Assembly (NCBI RefSeq): GCF_001424905.1
Contig: NZ_LMCU01000002.1
Coordinates: 186,001-250,000 of the forward strand
DNA length: 64,000 bases
Direction: 5' to 3'
Source of the DNA: Leifsonia sp. Root112D2
GTDB taxonomy: Bacteria > Actinomycetota > Actinomycetes > Actinomycetales > Microbacteriaceae
The notes below the pieces were generated by a model, which saw only the letters and a list, made by a program, of their open reading frames with translations, did no database searches and was not told the origin of the DNA. Shown piece by piece: positions 39,180-47,941 of the stretch (positions are counted from its first letter, which is position 1; every line of letters begins with the position of its first letter). Both the position numbers and the translations under genes were made by a program.

Positions 39180-40220
39180 CTAGACCACCATTCCGAATTG
39201 CTGGCTGAAACGAATATCGCCCTCGACCATGTCGCGCATGTCCTTGACGTCGTTGCGGAACATGAGCGCCCGCTCGACACCGACGCCGAACGCGAAGCCC
39301 GAGTAGACATCCGGGTCGATGCCGGCCGAACGCAGCACATTGGGATTGACCATGCCGCAGCCGCCCCACTCGATCCAGCGCGGCCCCTCCTTGAAGGTCG
39401 GGTGCCACAGATCGAGCTCAGCGCTCGGCTCGGTGAAGGGAAAGTAGTTGGGGCGCAGCCGCACCTTGGCATCGTCGCCGAACATGGCCTTGACAAAGTG
39501 ATCGAGCGTGCCGCGCAGGTGCGCCATGGTGAGGCCCTTGTCGACGGCGATGCCCTCGATCTGGTGGAACACGGGCGTGTGCGTGGCGTCGAGCTCGTCG
39601 GTGCGGTACGTGCGTCCGGGTGCGATGCGATAGACGGGCAGCTCGTTGCCGAGCAGCGCGCGCAACTGCACGGGTGAGGTGTGCGTGCGCAGAACGAGGT
39701 GCGCATCCGTCGGTTCGACGAAGAAGGTGTCCTGCATGGCACGCGCCGGGTGATCCTCGTCGAAGTTGAGCGCGTCGAAGTTGAACCACTCGCTCTCGAG
39801 CTCGGGGCCTTCGGCCACCTCCCAGCCCATGCCGATGAAGACATCGGCGATGCGCTCCTGCAACAGCGAGAGCGGATGCCTGGCCCCGGCCCGCCAGCGC
39901 GACGGTACCGCCGTGACATCCACCGTCTCATTCGCGAGGCGCTGGGCGTCTTCGGCTGCGACGATCTCGGCCTCACGCGCCGCGAACGCCTGGTTCACTC
40001 GCCCGCGTGCCGCACCAACGAGCTTGCCGGCAGCGGCCTTCTGCTCGGCCGGGACCTCGCGCATGGCGCCGTTGAGTTTCGCGAGCGGCGACGCCTCGGC
40101 GAGGTGCTCGGTGCGCACGGAACGCATGGCGTCGGAGTCGGCGGCGGCGCTGATGGCCGCGAGCGCGGCATCCACGGCGGCGGCGACCGCTTCTTCGGTG
40201 ATCGGGGAGGTCTCTGACAC
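39180..40220 (-). CDS. pheS: Phenylalanyl-tRNA synthetase alpha subunit
   Basis: Catalytic class II synthetase subunit. The 346 residues have an N-terminal coiled coil (about 1-100), motif 2 in RTYRTDELDATHTPVFHQIEG, and motif 3 in GFAFGVGVERALMFRNDV. The start is GTG 40220. I find no T-box or leader peptide in the 11-base gap after the permease gene, so pheST may be read through from the upstream transporter or have a promoter inside it. Confidence 0.97.
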   Translation of the reverse strand: MSETSPITEEAVAAAVDAALAAISAAADSDAMRSVRTEHLAEASPLAKLNGAMREVPAEQKAAAGKLVGAARGRVNQAFAAREAEIVAAEDAQRLANETVDVTAVPSRWRAGARHPLSLLQERIADVFIGMGWEVAEGPELESEWFNFDALNFDEDHPARAMQDTFFVEPTDAHLVLRTHTSPVQLRALLGNELPVYRIAPGRTYRTDELDATHTPVFHQIEGIAVDKGLTMAHLRGTLDHFVKAMFGDDAKVRLRPNYFPFTEPSAELDLWHPTFKEGPRWIEWGGCGMVNPNVLRSAGIDPDVYSGFAFGVGVERALMFRNDVKDMRDMVEGDIRFSQQFGMVV

Positions 40221-40231
40221 GGTTCCCCAGT

Positions 40232-41125
40232 TTAGTGGGCGCTGCGACCCTTGTTTACTTCGGACATCGGCGCGAGATCAGCCGGCGTGGCGGTCATCGC
40301 GCGTGGCGAACGTGCCCCGGTGCGCCGCGAGACGATGCGGGCCAACCACGAAAGCAGCAGGTTCACACCGAGGTAAATCACGAGCACTATGAAGAACAGG
40401 GTGAACAGATAGCGATTACCGAAGAAGTTCTGAAGATTGGTCACCGTGCGCAGCAGTTCCGCATAGCCGACGACATATGCCAGAGACGTGTCCTTGAGCA
40501 GGACCACCATTTGCGCGATGAGTATCGGCAGCATCTGACGGAATGCCTGCGGAAACTCAATCATCATTCGCGTGCGTGTTGACGACAGCCCAATTGCAAG
40601 GCCCGCCTCACGTTGCCCCTTCGGCAGAGATTGGATGCCTGCACGCAGGATCTCACCGATGAGAGCACCGTTGTAGATGGCGAGAGCAGCGACACCCGCC
40701 CAGAATGAACCCGTCGAGAACACGAGCAGGATGAACAACATCATCAGCAGGACGGGCATGCCGCGGAAGAATTCAAGCAACACCGCAATGGGAACACGAA
40801 TCCAGGCACTTCGCGCCGTGCGCGCGAAAGAGAACAGGATTCCCACCGCGAGCGCGAGCACCGCGGCGACGGCCGCCATCTGGAGCGTCGCGAGCAATCC
40901 TCTCCAGACAGCGAGCCAGAGTTGGGGGTCAGAAAGGATGTCGAGGCGGGTCGGATCGAACAATCCGGAAAGCACCGCACCGTTGGCAATCGTTCGCGGC
41001 GCCGCCAGCGTGTAGATCACCCAGGCGATACCGGCGAGGATCACTACGACACCGATGATCGACACGACGAAGGCCCGACGCCGGGCGCGCGGGCCGGGCG
41101 CATCGTAAAGAACGTTCGTGCTCAT
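40232..41125 (-). CDS. gluD: Amino acid ABC transporter permease, GluD-like
   Basis: The 297-residue inner-membrane permease has about five to six hydrophobic helices. The EAA motif appears as QREAGLAIGLSSTRTRMMIEFPQAFRQMLP, here spanning about residues 193-222. It overlaps the GluC-like permease gene by four bases. Order ATPase, binding protein, permease, permease equals gluABCD of Corynebacterium, a glutamate importer. Substrate here is inferred from that order and similarity. Confidence 0.85.
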   Translation of the reverse strand: MSTNVLYDAPGPRARRRAFVVSIIGVVVILAGIAWVIYTLAAPRTIANGAVLSGLFDPTRLDILSDPQLWLAVWRGLLATLQMAAVAAVLALAVGILFSFARTARSAWIRVPIAVLLEFFRGMPVLLMMLFILLVFSTGSFWAGVAALAIYNGALIGEILRAGIQSLPKGQREAGLAIGLSSTRTRMMIEFPQAFRQMLPILIAQMVVLLKDTSLAYVVGYAELLRTVTNLQNFFGNRYLFTLFFIVLVIYLGVNLLLSWLARIVSRRTGARSPRAMTATPADLAPMSEVNKGRSAH

Positions 41126-41769
41126 CGCAGTACCCTCACCTTGCGTTCAACCCAACCGGCTATCAGTCCCAGCGGCACCGTGATGATGAGGTAGAAGAAT
41201 GCGACACCGAGCAGCAGCGCGATGACGGCGTCGCCGCGCAGATTCGTGATGTCATTCGCCGCCTTGAAGAGTTCGTAGACGAAGAAGGCACCCGCCACGG
41301 AGGTGTTCTTGACGAGCGCGATGAATACGTTGATGAGCGGCGGGATCACCATGCGAATTGCCTGCGGCATGACAACAAGGCTCAGCGTCTGACCGAAACG
41401 CAGGCCGATGCTGCGCGCGGCCTCCGCCTGGCCGACCGGCACACCGTTCACCCCGGAACGGATCGCCTCGGCGACGAAAGGCGAGGTGTAGAGCGTGAGC
41501 CCGATGACGGCGAGCGGAAAGTAATCAAGTGGCACCTTGAGGTATGGCAACACCACGGCGCAGAAAAACAACACCAGCAGAAGGGGGATGTTGCGCAGGA
41601 TCTCCGTGTACACCAGTGCGAACCCGCGCAGCGAGGCAATCGGCGAGATGCGCATGGCCGCCACCACCGTGCCAAGAACGAGCGCACCGACACCGGAGAG
41701 CGCGAGGAGCTCGAGAGTGCCAACGAAGCCTTTGATATACGTGGGCAGGCTATCGATGACGGCGTCCAT
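41122..41769 (-). CDS. gluC: Amino acid ABC transporter permease, GluC-like
   Basis: The 215-residue polar amino acid permease has hydrophobic segments near 15-40, 55-80, 85-105 and 180-205. The EAA loop is AEAARSIGLRFGQTLSLVVMP. It is coupled to the GluD-like gene by an ATGA overlap. A strong stem-loop lies in the 93-bp gap after the binding-protein gene. Confidence 0.87.
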   Translation of the reverse strand: MDAVIDSLPTYIKGFVGTLELLALSGVGALVLGTVVAAMRISPIASLRGFALVYTEILRNIPLLLVLFFCAVVLPYLKVPLDYFPLAVIGLTLYTSPFVAEAIRSGVNGVPVGQAEAARSIGLRFGQTLSLVVMPQAIRMVIPPLINVFIALVKNTSVAGAFFVYELFKAANDITNLRGDAVIALLLGVAFFYLIITVPLGLIAGWVERKVRVLR

Positions 41770-41808
41770 GCATCAACTCCTTCGTGCGTTCGTAGCTTGT
41801 GCAGTGCT

Positions 41809-41844
41809 CGGGGTACCGACCGGCATCGACCAGTCAGTACCCCG
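41809..41844 (-). terminator. Intercistronic stem-loop between binding-protein and permease genes
   Basis: The 12-base arms CGGGGTACTGAC (41844-41833) and GTCGGTACCCCG (41820-41809) on the minus strand pair with one G-U. No T tract follows. Such hairpins after binding-protein genes often protect the upstream mRNA so the binding protein is made in excess over the permeases. Confidence 0.65.
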
Positions 41845-41862
41845 AATACTCAGCGAAAATGC

Positions 41863-42735
41863 TTAGTAGCGATCGACCTTCGGCGGTTCCGGCGTCTTCA
41901 GTACCTTGCCGGCAGTGCTTTCCCATGCCTTCGCCCAGGCGCCGTCCTTGTACGACTTCTCGAGCACGTCGTTGATGAAGGTACGGAACTCGGTGTCATC
42001 CTTCTTCAGCCCGATGCCATACGGCTCCGACGTGAACGGCTTGTCGAGCACCTCGAACTCGCCCTCATTCTGAGAAGCAAGTCCGGCGAGAATCACGTTG
42101 TCCGTGGTCACCGCGACGACCTTGCCGTTACGCAGCGGTTCAAGGCAATTCGAATAGGTATCTGTCGTGATGATTTTGTCGGTATATGCCTTGATGTTCT
42201 CAAGTGACGTGGACCCAGAGACCGTGCACACGGACTTTCCCTTGACGTCGTCGACACTCTGAATCTTTTCTGGGTTGCCTTTCAGCACCAGCAGATCCTG
42301 GCCCGCCGTGTAGTACGGGCCTGCAAAGGAGATGACCTTCTTGCGCTCGTCATTGATGGTGTACGTGGCAACGACGATGTCGACCTGCCCGTTCTCAATG
42401 AAGGGCTCACGGTTTTTAGACACCGTCTCGACCCACTTGATCTTGTCCGCGGAAATACCGAGATTCGAGGCAATGAGCTTGCCGATCTCCACGTCGAAAC
42501 CGACAGGAGTGCCGTCAGGTCCTTGCAACCCGAACAACGGCTGATCGAACTTCGTGCCGATGGTGATCGATCCCTTCTGCTGCAGTTTCGCCATGGTTGT
42601 TCCTGCGGCGAATTCGGATGCCTTCGGCTTGCTCCCGGTCGTGTCGCCACCACCGGATCCCCCCGCGCATGCGGCCAAAGCGACGATGCTCGCGGCCGCC
42701 AGTGCGGAAACCAGTAGACCTTTTTTGAGTCTCAT
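41863..42735 (-). CDS. gluB: Glutamate-type amino acid ABC transporter substrate-binding lipoprotein, GluB-like
   Basis: The ATG at 42735 with AAGGAG upstream gives 290 residues. The signal sequence LLVSALAAASIVALAACAGG ends in a lipobox (ALAAC), so the protein is lipid-anchored outside the membrane. The PBP family 3 core shows GTKFDQPLFG, GFDVEIGKLIA and TVSGSTSLENI. Thirteen upstream codons in the open frame are not needed. Confidence 0.9.
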   Translation of the reverse strand: MRLKKGLLVSALAAASIVALAACAGGSGGGDTTGSKPKASEFAAGTTMAKLQQKGSITIGTKFDQPLFGLQGPDGTPVGFDVEIGKLIASNLGISADKIKWVETVSKNREPFIENGQVDIVVATYTINDERKKVISFAGPYYTAGQDLLVLKGNPEKIQSVDDVKGKSVCTVSGSTSLENIKAYTDKIITTDTYSNCLEPLRNGKVVAVTTDNVILAGLASQNEGEFEVLDKPFTSEPYGIGLKKDDTEFRTFINDVLEKSYKDGAWAKAWESTAGKVLKTPEPPKVDRY

Positions 42736-42776
42736 TCTGTTCTCCTTGCTGTATTTGCTGTGTTTCTCTCCCACAG

Positions 42777-43568
42777 TCAGTGGGTGAGTATTTTCGAGAG
42801 GAAGTCTTTCGCTCTCGGGGTCTGCGGGTTAGCGAAGAAGACCTCGGGGGTCGCCTCTTCCACGATTTCGCCGTCCGCCATGAACAGCACACGATCGGCG
42901 GCCTTGCGCGCAAAACCCATTTCGTGCGTGACAACCACCATCGTCATGCCGTCGTGTGCGAGTCCAACCATGACGTCGAGCACCTCGCTGATCATCTCGG
43001 GATCCAGGGCGGATGTCGGTTCATCCAAAAGGATCAGCTTCGGGTCCATCGCGAGCGCGCGGGCGATGGCAACACGCTGTTGCTGTCCGCCTGAAAGCTG
43101 GGAAGGCATCTTGCCTGCCTGATCGGCGACCCCGACGCGTTCCAGTAGCTGCATGCCGCGGGCCTTGGCGTCAGCGGCTGAACGGTGTCGCACCTTACGC
43201 GGGCCGAGCGTGACATTCTCGAGGATGGTCTTGTGGGCGAAGAGGTTGAAGGATTGGAAGACCATGCCGACATCCGCGCGAAGACGAGCGAGATCCGCAC
43301 CTTCCTTGGGCATCACCGCCCCATCGATAGTGATGGTGCCGGAGTCGATCGTCTCGAGACGGTTGATCGCGCGACACAGGGTGGACTTGCCCGACCCGCT
43401 GGGCCCGATCACCACGACGACCTCACCGCGTGCCACCGTGGTGTTGATGTCTTTGAGCACATGCAACTCGCCGAAGTGTTTATTTACGTGGTCGATGATG
43501 ACCAGTGGTTCGCCGACAGCGGTGGCGGCGGATTCAGCGTCCGCCGTGCGGGATGGATCCATTTCCAT
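42777..43568 (-). CDS. gluA: Amino acid ABC transporter ATP-binding protein, GluA-like
   Basis: Cytosolic ATPase of the importer. Walker A is GPSGSGKSTLCRAI, the signature LSGGQQQRVAIARAL, and Walker B LILLDEPTSALDPEM. These are the polar amino acid transporter type. Start choice is ambiguous between TTG 43574, ATG 43568 and ATG 43562; AAGGGGG lies upstream. It is the first gene of the operon, preceded by two dyads. Confidence 0.93.
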   Translation of the reverse strand: MEMDPSRTADAESAATAVGEPLVIIDHVNKHFGELHVLKDINTTVARGEVVVVIGPSGSGKSTLCRAINRLETIDSGTITIDGAVMPKEGADLARLRADVGMVFQSFNLFAHKTILENVTLGPRKVRHRSAADAKARGMQLLERVGVADQAGKMPSQLSGGQQQRVAIARALAMDPKLILLDEPTSALDPEMISEVLDVMVGLAHDGMTMVVVTHEMGFARKAADRVLFMADGEIVEEATPEVFFANPQTPRAKDFLSKILTH

Positions 43569-43613
43569 ACCCAATCACACCCCCTTACCGAGGGTCAATT
43601 CCCCGGCCAGCTC

Positions 43614-43645
43614 GTCACCAATCCGTGACCATGCTCATGTGAGCA
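43614..43645. promoter_or_regulatory. Two adjacent dyads upstream of gluABCD
   Basis: GTCAC-N6-GTGAC (43614-43629) and TGCTCA-N2-TGAGCA (43632-43645) sit side by side in the 83-bp gap between trmH and gluA. Perfect arms suggest regulator binding sites for the transporter operon. No regulator is identified. Confidence 0.45.
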
Positions 43646-43651
43646 CCGGGA

Positions 43652-44452
43652 TCAGGTGCGTTGGGCGAATGCGCTTTCATACAGGCACACGGATGCCGCC
43701 GTCGCGAGATTCATCGACTCGGCGCTGCCGTAGATCGGCACGGTGATGGCCGCATCGGCCAACGCGAGGTCGTCATCGTCCAGCCCGCGAGCCTCGTTAC
43801 CGAACAGCCAGGCCGTGGGCTTCGCCAGGCGCCCCGAGTTGCGCGCGACCAGGAGATCCTCCCCCTTGACGTCCGCGGCGAGCAGCTGCAGCCCTGCGGC
43901 TGCGGCACGCGCACGTACATCCGTCAGCGTCGCCCCCATCGCGATGGGAAGGTGGAAGATCGATCCGGTGGAGGAACGCACGACCTTAGGATTGTACAGG
44001 TCCACCGTGCGGCCGGTGAGAATCACGGCATCGGCACCGGCGGAATCCGCGGCCCGGATGATGGTGCCCGCGTTGCCAGGGTCACGCACCTCCTCGAGGA
44101 TCGCGATGAGCTTCGGCTCGGCGCCGAAAATGTCCTTGACCGACGTCGGGAACTGGTGACAAACGGCGACGAACCCCTGCGGGGTGACCGTGTCGGCCAT
44201 GGTGTCAAGCACGTGTTCGGTCACGAACTCCACATCGACACCGGCATCGACCGCCGCCTGAGCGAGGTCTGGATAACGCTCGAGAGCCGTCGGCGTGGCA
44301 TACAGCTCGACAACCAATTCGGCGCGAAACGTCAGAGCCTCCGAAACGGCCTGTGGCCCCTCCAAAAGGAAAAGCCCGGTCTCGGACCGGGCCCCGCGCT
44401 TCGCCAGCTTGGCGACGGCTCGAACGCGAGGGGAACGTGGATTGTCCAACAT
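43652..44452 (-). CDS. SpoU/TrmH-family RNA 2'-O-methyltransferase
   Basis: The 266 residues show an N-terminal substrate-binding L30e-like domain and a SPOUT knot with LEEVRDPGNAGTIIRAADSAG, WLFGNEARGL and VPIYGSAESMNLATAASV, the three SpoU motifs. These point to a 23S rRNA or tRNA ribose methyltransferase. It is placed after rplT as in M. tuberculosis (Rv1644). The exact nucleotide is not deducible. Confidence 0.92.
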   Translation of the reverse strand: MLDNPRSPRVRAVAKLAKRGARSETGLFLLEGPQAVSEALTFRAELVVELYATPTALERYPDLAQAAVDAGVDVEFVTEHVLDTMADTVTPQGFVAVCHQFPTSVKDIFGAEPKLIAILEEVRDPGNAGTIIRAADSAGADAVILTGRTVDLYNPKVVRSSTGSIFHLPIAMGATLTDVRARAAAAGLQLLAADVKGEDLLVARNSGRLAKPTAWLFGNEARGLDDDDLALADAAITVPIYGSAESMNLATAASVCLYESAFAQRT

Positions 44453-44510
44453 GGGGCGATTCTAACCGGGCGAGACGGCTTTTCCGCGCCGTGACGGGCG
44501 CTTTAACGAA

Positions 44511-44545
44511 GAGTGAGGGAAAGCGCGGTGCGCCTTCCCTCACTC
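44511..44545 (-). terminator. Hairpin terminator after rplT
   Basis: The minus strand has GAGTGAGGGAA... pairing with ...TTCCCTCACTC as an 11-bp perfect core extended by GC pairs. Only a short T-containing run (CTTCGTT) follows, so strength is moderate. It separates the infC operon from the trmH gene. Confidence 0.75.
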
Positions 44546-44557
44546 GATACGACTGGA

Positions 44558-44950
44558 TTACGCCGCGGCATCCGCCTTGGGAGCCGACGTATCGGCCGGG
44601 AGGGCCTTCTTCGCCGTCTCGACCAGGGCCGAGAAGGTGGCGGGCTCGTTGACGGCAAGCTCGGCGAGCATGCGACGGTCGACCTCGACGCCGGCCAGGG
44701 ACAGGCCCTGGATCAGGCGGTTGTAGGTGAGGCCGTTCGCGCGGCTCGCCGCGTTGATGCGCTGGATCCACAGGCGACGGAAGTCACCCTTGCGGGCGCG
44801 GCGGTCACGGTAGCTGTAGACCAGCGAGTGAGTGACCTGCTCCTTGGCCTTGCGGTACAGGCGCGACCGCTGACCGCGGTAGCCCTCGGCGCGCTCAAGG
44901 ATGACCCGACGCTTCTTGTGGGCGTTGACGGCCCTCTTTACTCTTGCCAT
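44558..44950 (-). CDS. rplT: 50S ribosomal protein L20
   Basis: Early 23S-binding protein. The 130 residues start MARVKRAVNAHKKRRVIL and contain YRGQRSRLYRKAKEQVTHSL and GDFRRLWIQRINAA, unmistakable L20. There is a short Ala/Lys tail. It is the third gene of infC-rpmI-rplT. Confidence 0.98.
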   Translation of the reverse strand: MARVKRAVNAHKKRRVILERAEGYRGQRSRLYRKAKEQVTHSLVYSYRDRRARKGDFRRLWIQRINAASRANGLTYNRLIQGLSLAGVEVDRRMLAELAVNEPATFSALVETAKKALPADTSAPKADAAA

Positions 44951-44981
44951 TGTTCTCTAATCCTTACGTCTGGTTGCGGCG

Positions 44982-45176
44982 TTACTTGCCGAGAAGCTTC
45001 TTGATGTTCTTGACATCGGCCGGGGCGATGACCTGCTCCTGGTTCAAGCGACGCTTACGGTCGCTCGACTTGACCTCCAGGTTGTGGCGCATTCCGGACT
45101 GCTGCTTCATGATCTTGCCGCTTCCGGTGACCTTGAAGCGCTTCTTGGCCCCGGAGTGGGTCTTCTGCTTGGGCAT
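44982..45176 (-). CDS. rpmI: 50S ribosomal protein L35
   Basis: The 64 residues start MPKQKTHSGAKKRFKVTGSG, the L35 signature. It lies two bases after infC and 31 before rplT. Highly basic throughout. Confidence 0.98.
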   Translation of the reverse strand: MPKQKTHSGAKKRFKVTGSGKIMKQQSGMRHNLEVKSSDRKRRLNQEQVIAPADVKNIKKLLGK

Positions 45177-45178
45177 TG

Positions 45179-45814
<636 letters not shown>

Positions 45815-45874
45815 GCGTTTCTCCTCTGCTTAAGCGATGTACTCAGCCACGCCGAACGACGGATGCCGTCTGGC

Positions 45875-45905
45875 GGCAAAAGAGGAAACTCACGCACCCT
45901 GAGTT
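45875..45905 (-). terminator. Candidate attenuator hairpin in the infC leader
   Basis: On the minus strand AACTCA (45905-45900), a 7-base loop and TGAGTT (45892-45887) are followed by TCCTCTTTTG. The overlapping GTTGACGCGT...GCGTGCAAC could pair instead, using part of the same AAC. This looks like a leader terminator/antiterminator pair, but the stem is short. Confidence 0.5.
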
Positions 45906-46040
45906 GCACGCATCACACGCGTCAACCCCGGCACGGCACCCTGTCTACCTTCGCGACTTTCGACGCGACGGCGGAGTGCGAACTACCCGGTAACCTTAGT
46001 GAAGCGGTCAAGCGCGGGTGGGAGAATCTCCACTTTCGTA

Positions 46041-46058
46041 CCGAGACATACGTCTCGG
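46041..46058. repeat. Perfect dyad CCGAGAC-N4-GTCTCGG between infC and the DUF1844 gene
   Basis: Seven-base perfect arms around ATAC lie about 30 bases before the DUF1844 start and upstream of the infC leader. It may be an operator or the top of the infC leader. The 273-bp intergenic region contains no further coding frame that I support. Confidence 0.5.
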
Positions 46059-46087
46059 AGCCTGAGGAAGTCTAACAGAGGAATGCA

Positions 46088-46459
46088 GTGAGCGACACAT
46101 CTCTTGCCGATGGCATCGAGTTCGATGGGTCCGAGGCGGCCATGCGAGACATTGCGGAGGTGCCCGCCGTCGAGATCATCACCACGACAGCCGTGCACCT
46201 GATGAGTGCCGCCGCCGTGAAGCTCGGGCTCGGAGACGGCCCGGATGCCGCCGATGAGGTCGACCTCGACGAGGCGCGCAAGCTGATCACCTCACTGGCC
46301 GGCCTGGTGACCGCCGCGGCCGCGGAGATCGGCGATCATCACGCCCGGCCGCTGCGCGACGGCCTGCGGTCGCTGCAGCTGGCGTTCCGCGAGGCGTCCT
46401 CGATACCGGATGAGATCGGCAAGGGCCCCGGCGAGAAGTACACCGGCCCCGTCAACTAG
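46088..46459 (+). CDS. DUF1844 family protein
   Basis: The 123 residues begin at GTG 46088 with GAGGAA upstream. The motif TTAVHLMSAAAVKLGLGDG and the helical DLDEARKLITSLAGLVTAAA match DUF1844, a family commonly found beside infC in actinobacteria. Function is unknown. Its stop overlaps the stop of the convergent ABC ATPase gene within CTAG. Confidence 0.88.
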   Translation: MSDTSLADGIEFDGSEAAMRDIAEVPAVEIITTTAVHLMSAAAVKLGLGDGPDAADEVDLDEARKLITSLAGLVTAAAAEIGDHHARPLRDGLRSLQLAFREASSIPDEIGKGPGEKYTGPVN

Positions 46460-47241
46460 TCCAGCGGCCGCAGGATGCGGCTGAGGAACTGACGCGTGCG
46501 CTCCTCGCGCGGATCGGTGAACAGCGCCTCGGGTGCTCCACGCTCGACGATCTCACCGCCGTCGAGAAAGAGCACCTCGTCGGCGACCTGCCGCGCAAAG
46601 GCCAGCTCGTGAGTGACGACGACCATGGTCCAGCCCTCCTTCGCGAGCGCCTGCATGACACCGAGCACGTCGCCGACCAGTTCAGGGTCGAGCGCGGATG
46701 TCGGCTCGTCGAAGAGGATCACCCCGGGGCGCAGCGCCAGCGCCCGCGCGATGCCCACTCGTTGCTGCTGGCCGCCGGAGAGTTGAAACGGGTAGATGTC
46801 GCGCTTCTCGGCCAGCCCCACCTTGGCCAGCAGTGCCTCGGCATCCGCCCGCGCCTCGGCGAGCGGCCGCTTCTGCACCTGCACCGGGCCCTCGATGAGG
46901 TTCTCGATGACCGTCTTGTGCGGAAACAGGTTGTAGTGCTGGAAGACCATGGCCGACTTGCGGCGCAACGCGGCGACCTGCGCCTTGGTGATGGGGCCGC
47001 TGAAGTCGAGACTCACGTCGTCGTCGATGCGCAGGATGCCGGCATCCGGCCTCTCAAGCGCGTTCAGGCAGCGCAGCACCGTGGTCTTGCCCGACCCCGA
47101 GGGGCCAATGAGCACGATGACCCGGCCGACGCCGACCTCGAAACTGATGTCGCGCAGCACCTCGTGGGCACCGAAGGACTTGCGAAGGCCGTGCACGCTC
47201 AGCCGAGGCACGTGCGGGCGATCGTCAAGCGTGGGCGACAT
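46456..47241 (-). CDS. Polar amino acid ABC transporter ATP-binding protein
   Basis: The 261 residues show Walker A GPSGSGKTTVLRCL, signature LSGGQQQRVGIARAL and Walker B VILFDEPTSALDPEL. It overlaps the permease gene by 17 bases. With the permease and binding protein it forms a three-gene importer, closest in layout to cystine or glutamine systems (TcyJKL/TcyN type). The substrate is not settled by sequence. Confidence 0.92.
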   Translation of the reverse strand: MSPTLDDRPHVPRLSVHGLRKSFGAHEVLRDISFEVGVGRVIVLIGPSGSGKTTVLRCLNALERPDAGILRIDDDVSLDFSGPITKAQVAALRRKSAMVFQHYNLFPHKTVIENLIEGPVQVQKRPLAEARADAEALLAKVGLAEKRDIYPFQLSGGQQQRVGIARALALRPGVILFDEPTSALDPELVGDVLGVMQALAKEGWTMVVVTHELAFARQVADEVLFLDGGEIVERGAPEALFTDPREERTRQFLSRILRPLD

Positions 47242-47914
47242 AGCGATCCAGTCTCTTTTCGATGACGGACTGCCCGCTGGAGAGCACGAGACAGATCAGC
47301 CAGTACACGACGGCGGCCTCGATGTACAGCACCAGGAACTCGCTCGATGCTGCAGCGATCTGCTGCGCCTGCCGAAAGAGCTCGGTCACCAGAATGACGG
47401 ATGCCAGCGAGGTGTCCTTCACGAGGCTGATGAAGGTGTTCGAGAGCGGCGGCACCGAGACCCGGGCGGCCTGCGGCAGCACGATGCGCCAGAGCGTGAG
47501 CGTGTTGCTCATGCCTATCGTGTAGCCGGCCTCCCACTGGCCGCGCGGAACCGCCAGGATCGCGGCCCGAACCACCTCGGAGGCGTATCCGCCGACATTC
47601 AGCGACAGCGCGATGATGGCGCTGGGCCACGGATCGAGTGTGATGCCGATCGTCGGCAGCCCGTAGAAGACCACGAACAACTGAACGAGAAGTGGCGTGC
47701 CGCGCACGATGGAGACGAATACCCGGGCTACGCCGCGGGCGAGGCGACTGCCCGACAGCCGCATCAGCGCAACGACCACCGCCAGGATGAGGCCGAGAAC
47801 GAACGCCACCACGGAGAGTGGGATAGTGCCGAGAATGCCGCCGACGACGATCGGACCTATCGAGTGCAGCACAAGATCCCAGTAGTACGGGAACGTGCCG
47901 ACGGCGGGCGTCAT
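47225..47914 (-). CDS. Polar amino acid ABC transporter permease
   Basis: The 229-residue membrane protein has hydrophobic segments near 12-45, 55-80, 90-115 and 190-212. The EAA-type loop GQWEAGYTIGMSNTLTLWRIVLPQAAR is spread over about residues 125-151. One permease with one ATPase suggests a homodimeric channel, unlike the GluCD heterodimer elsewhere in this window. Confidence 0.9.
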   Translation of the reverse strand: MTPAVGTFPYYWDLVLHSIGPIVVGGILGTIPLSVVAFVLGLILAVVVALMRLSGSRLARGVARVFVSIVRGTPLLVQLFVVFYGLPTIGITLDPWPSAIIALSLNVGGYASEVVRAAILAVPRGQWEAGYTIGMSNTLTLWRIVLPQAARVSVPPLSNTFISLVKDTSLASVILVTELFRQAQQIAAASSEFLVLYIEAAVVYWLICLVLSSGQSVIEKRLDRYVAHA

Positions 47915-47941
47915 GCCCGCATCAGAGCCTGAATCATGCGC

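Noticed and set aside
39177..40231. T-box or leader peptide controlling pheST
   Set aside because: Only 11 bases separate pheS from the gene upstream in transcription order, with no room for such an element.
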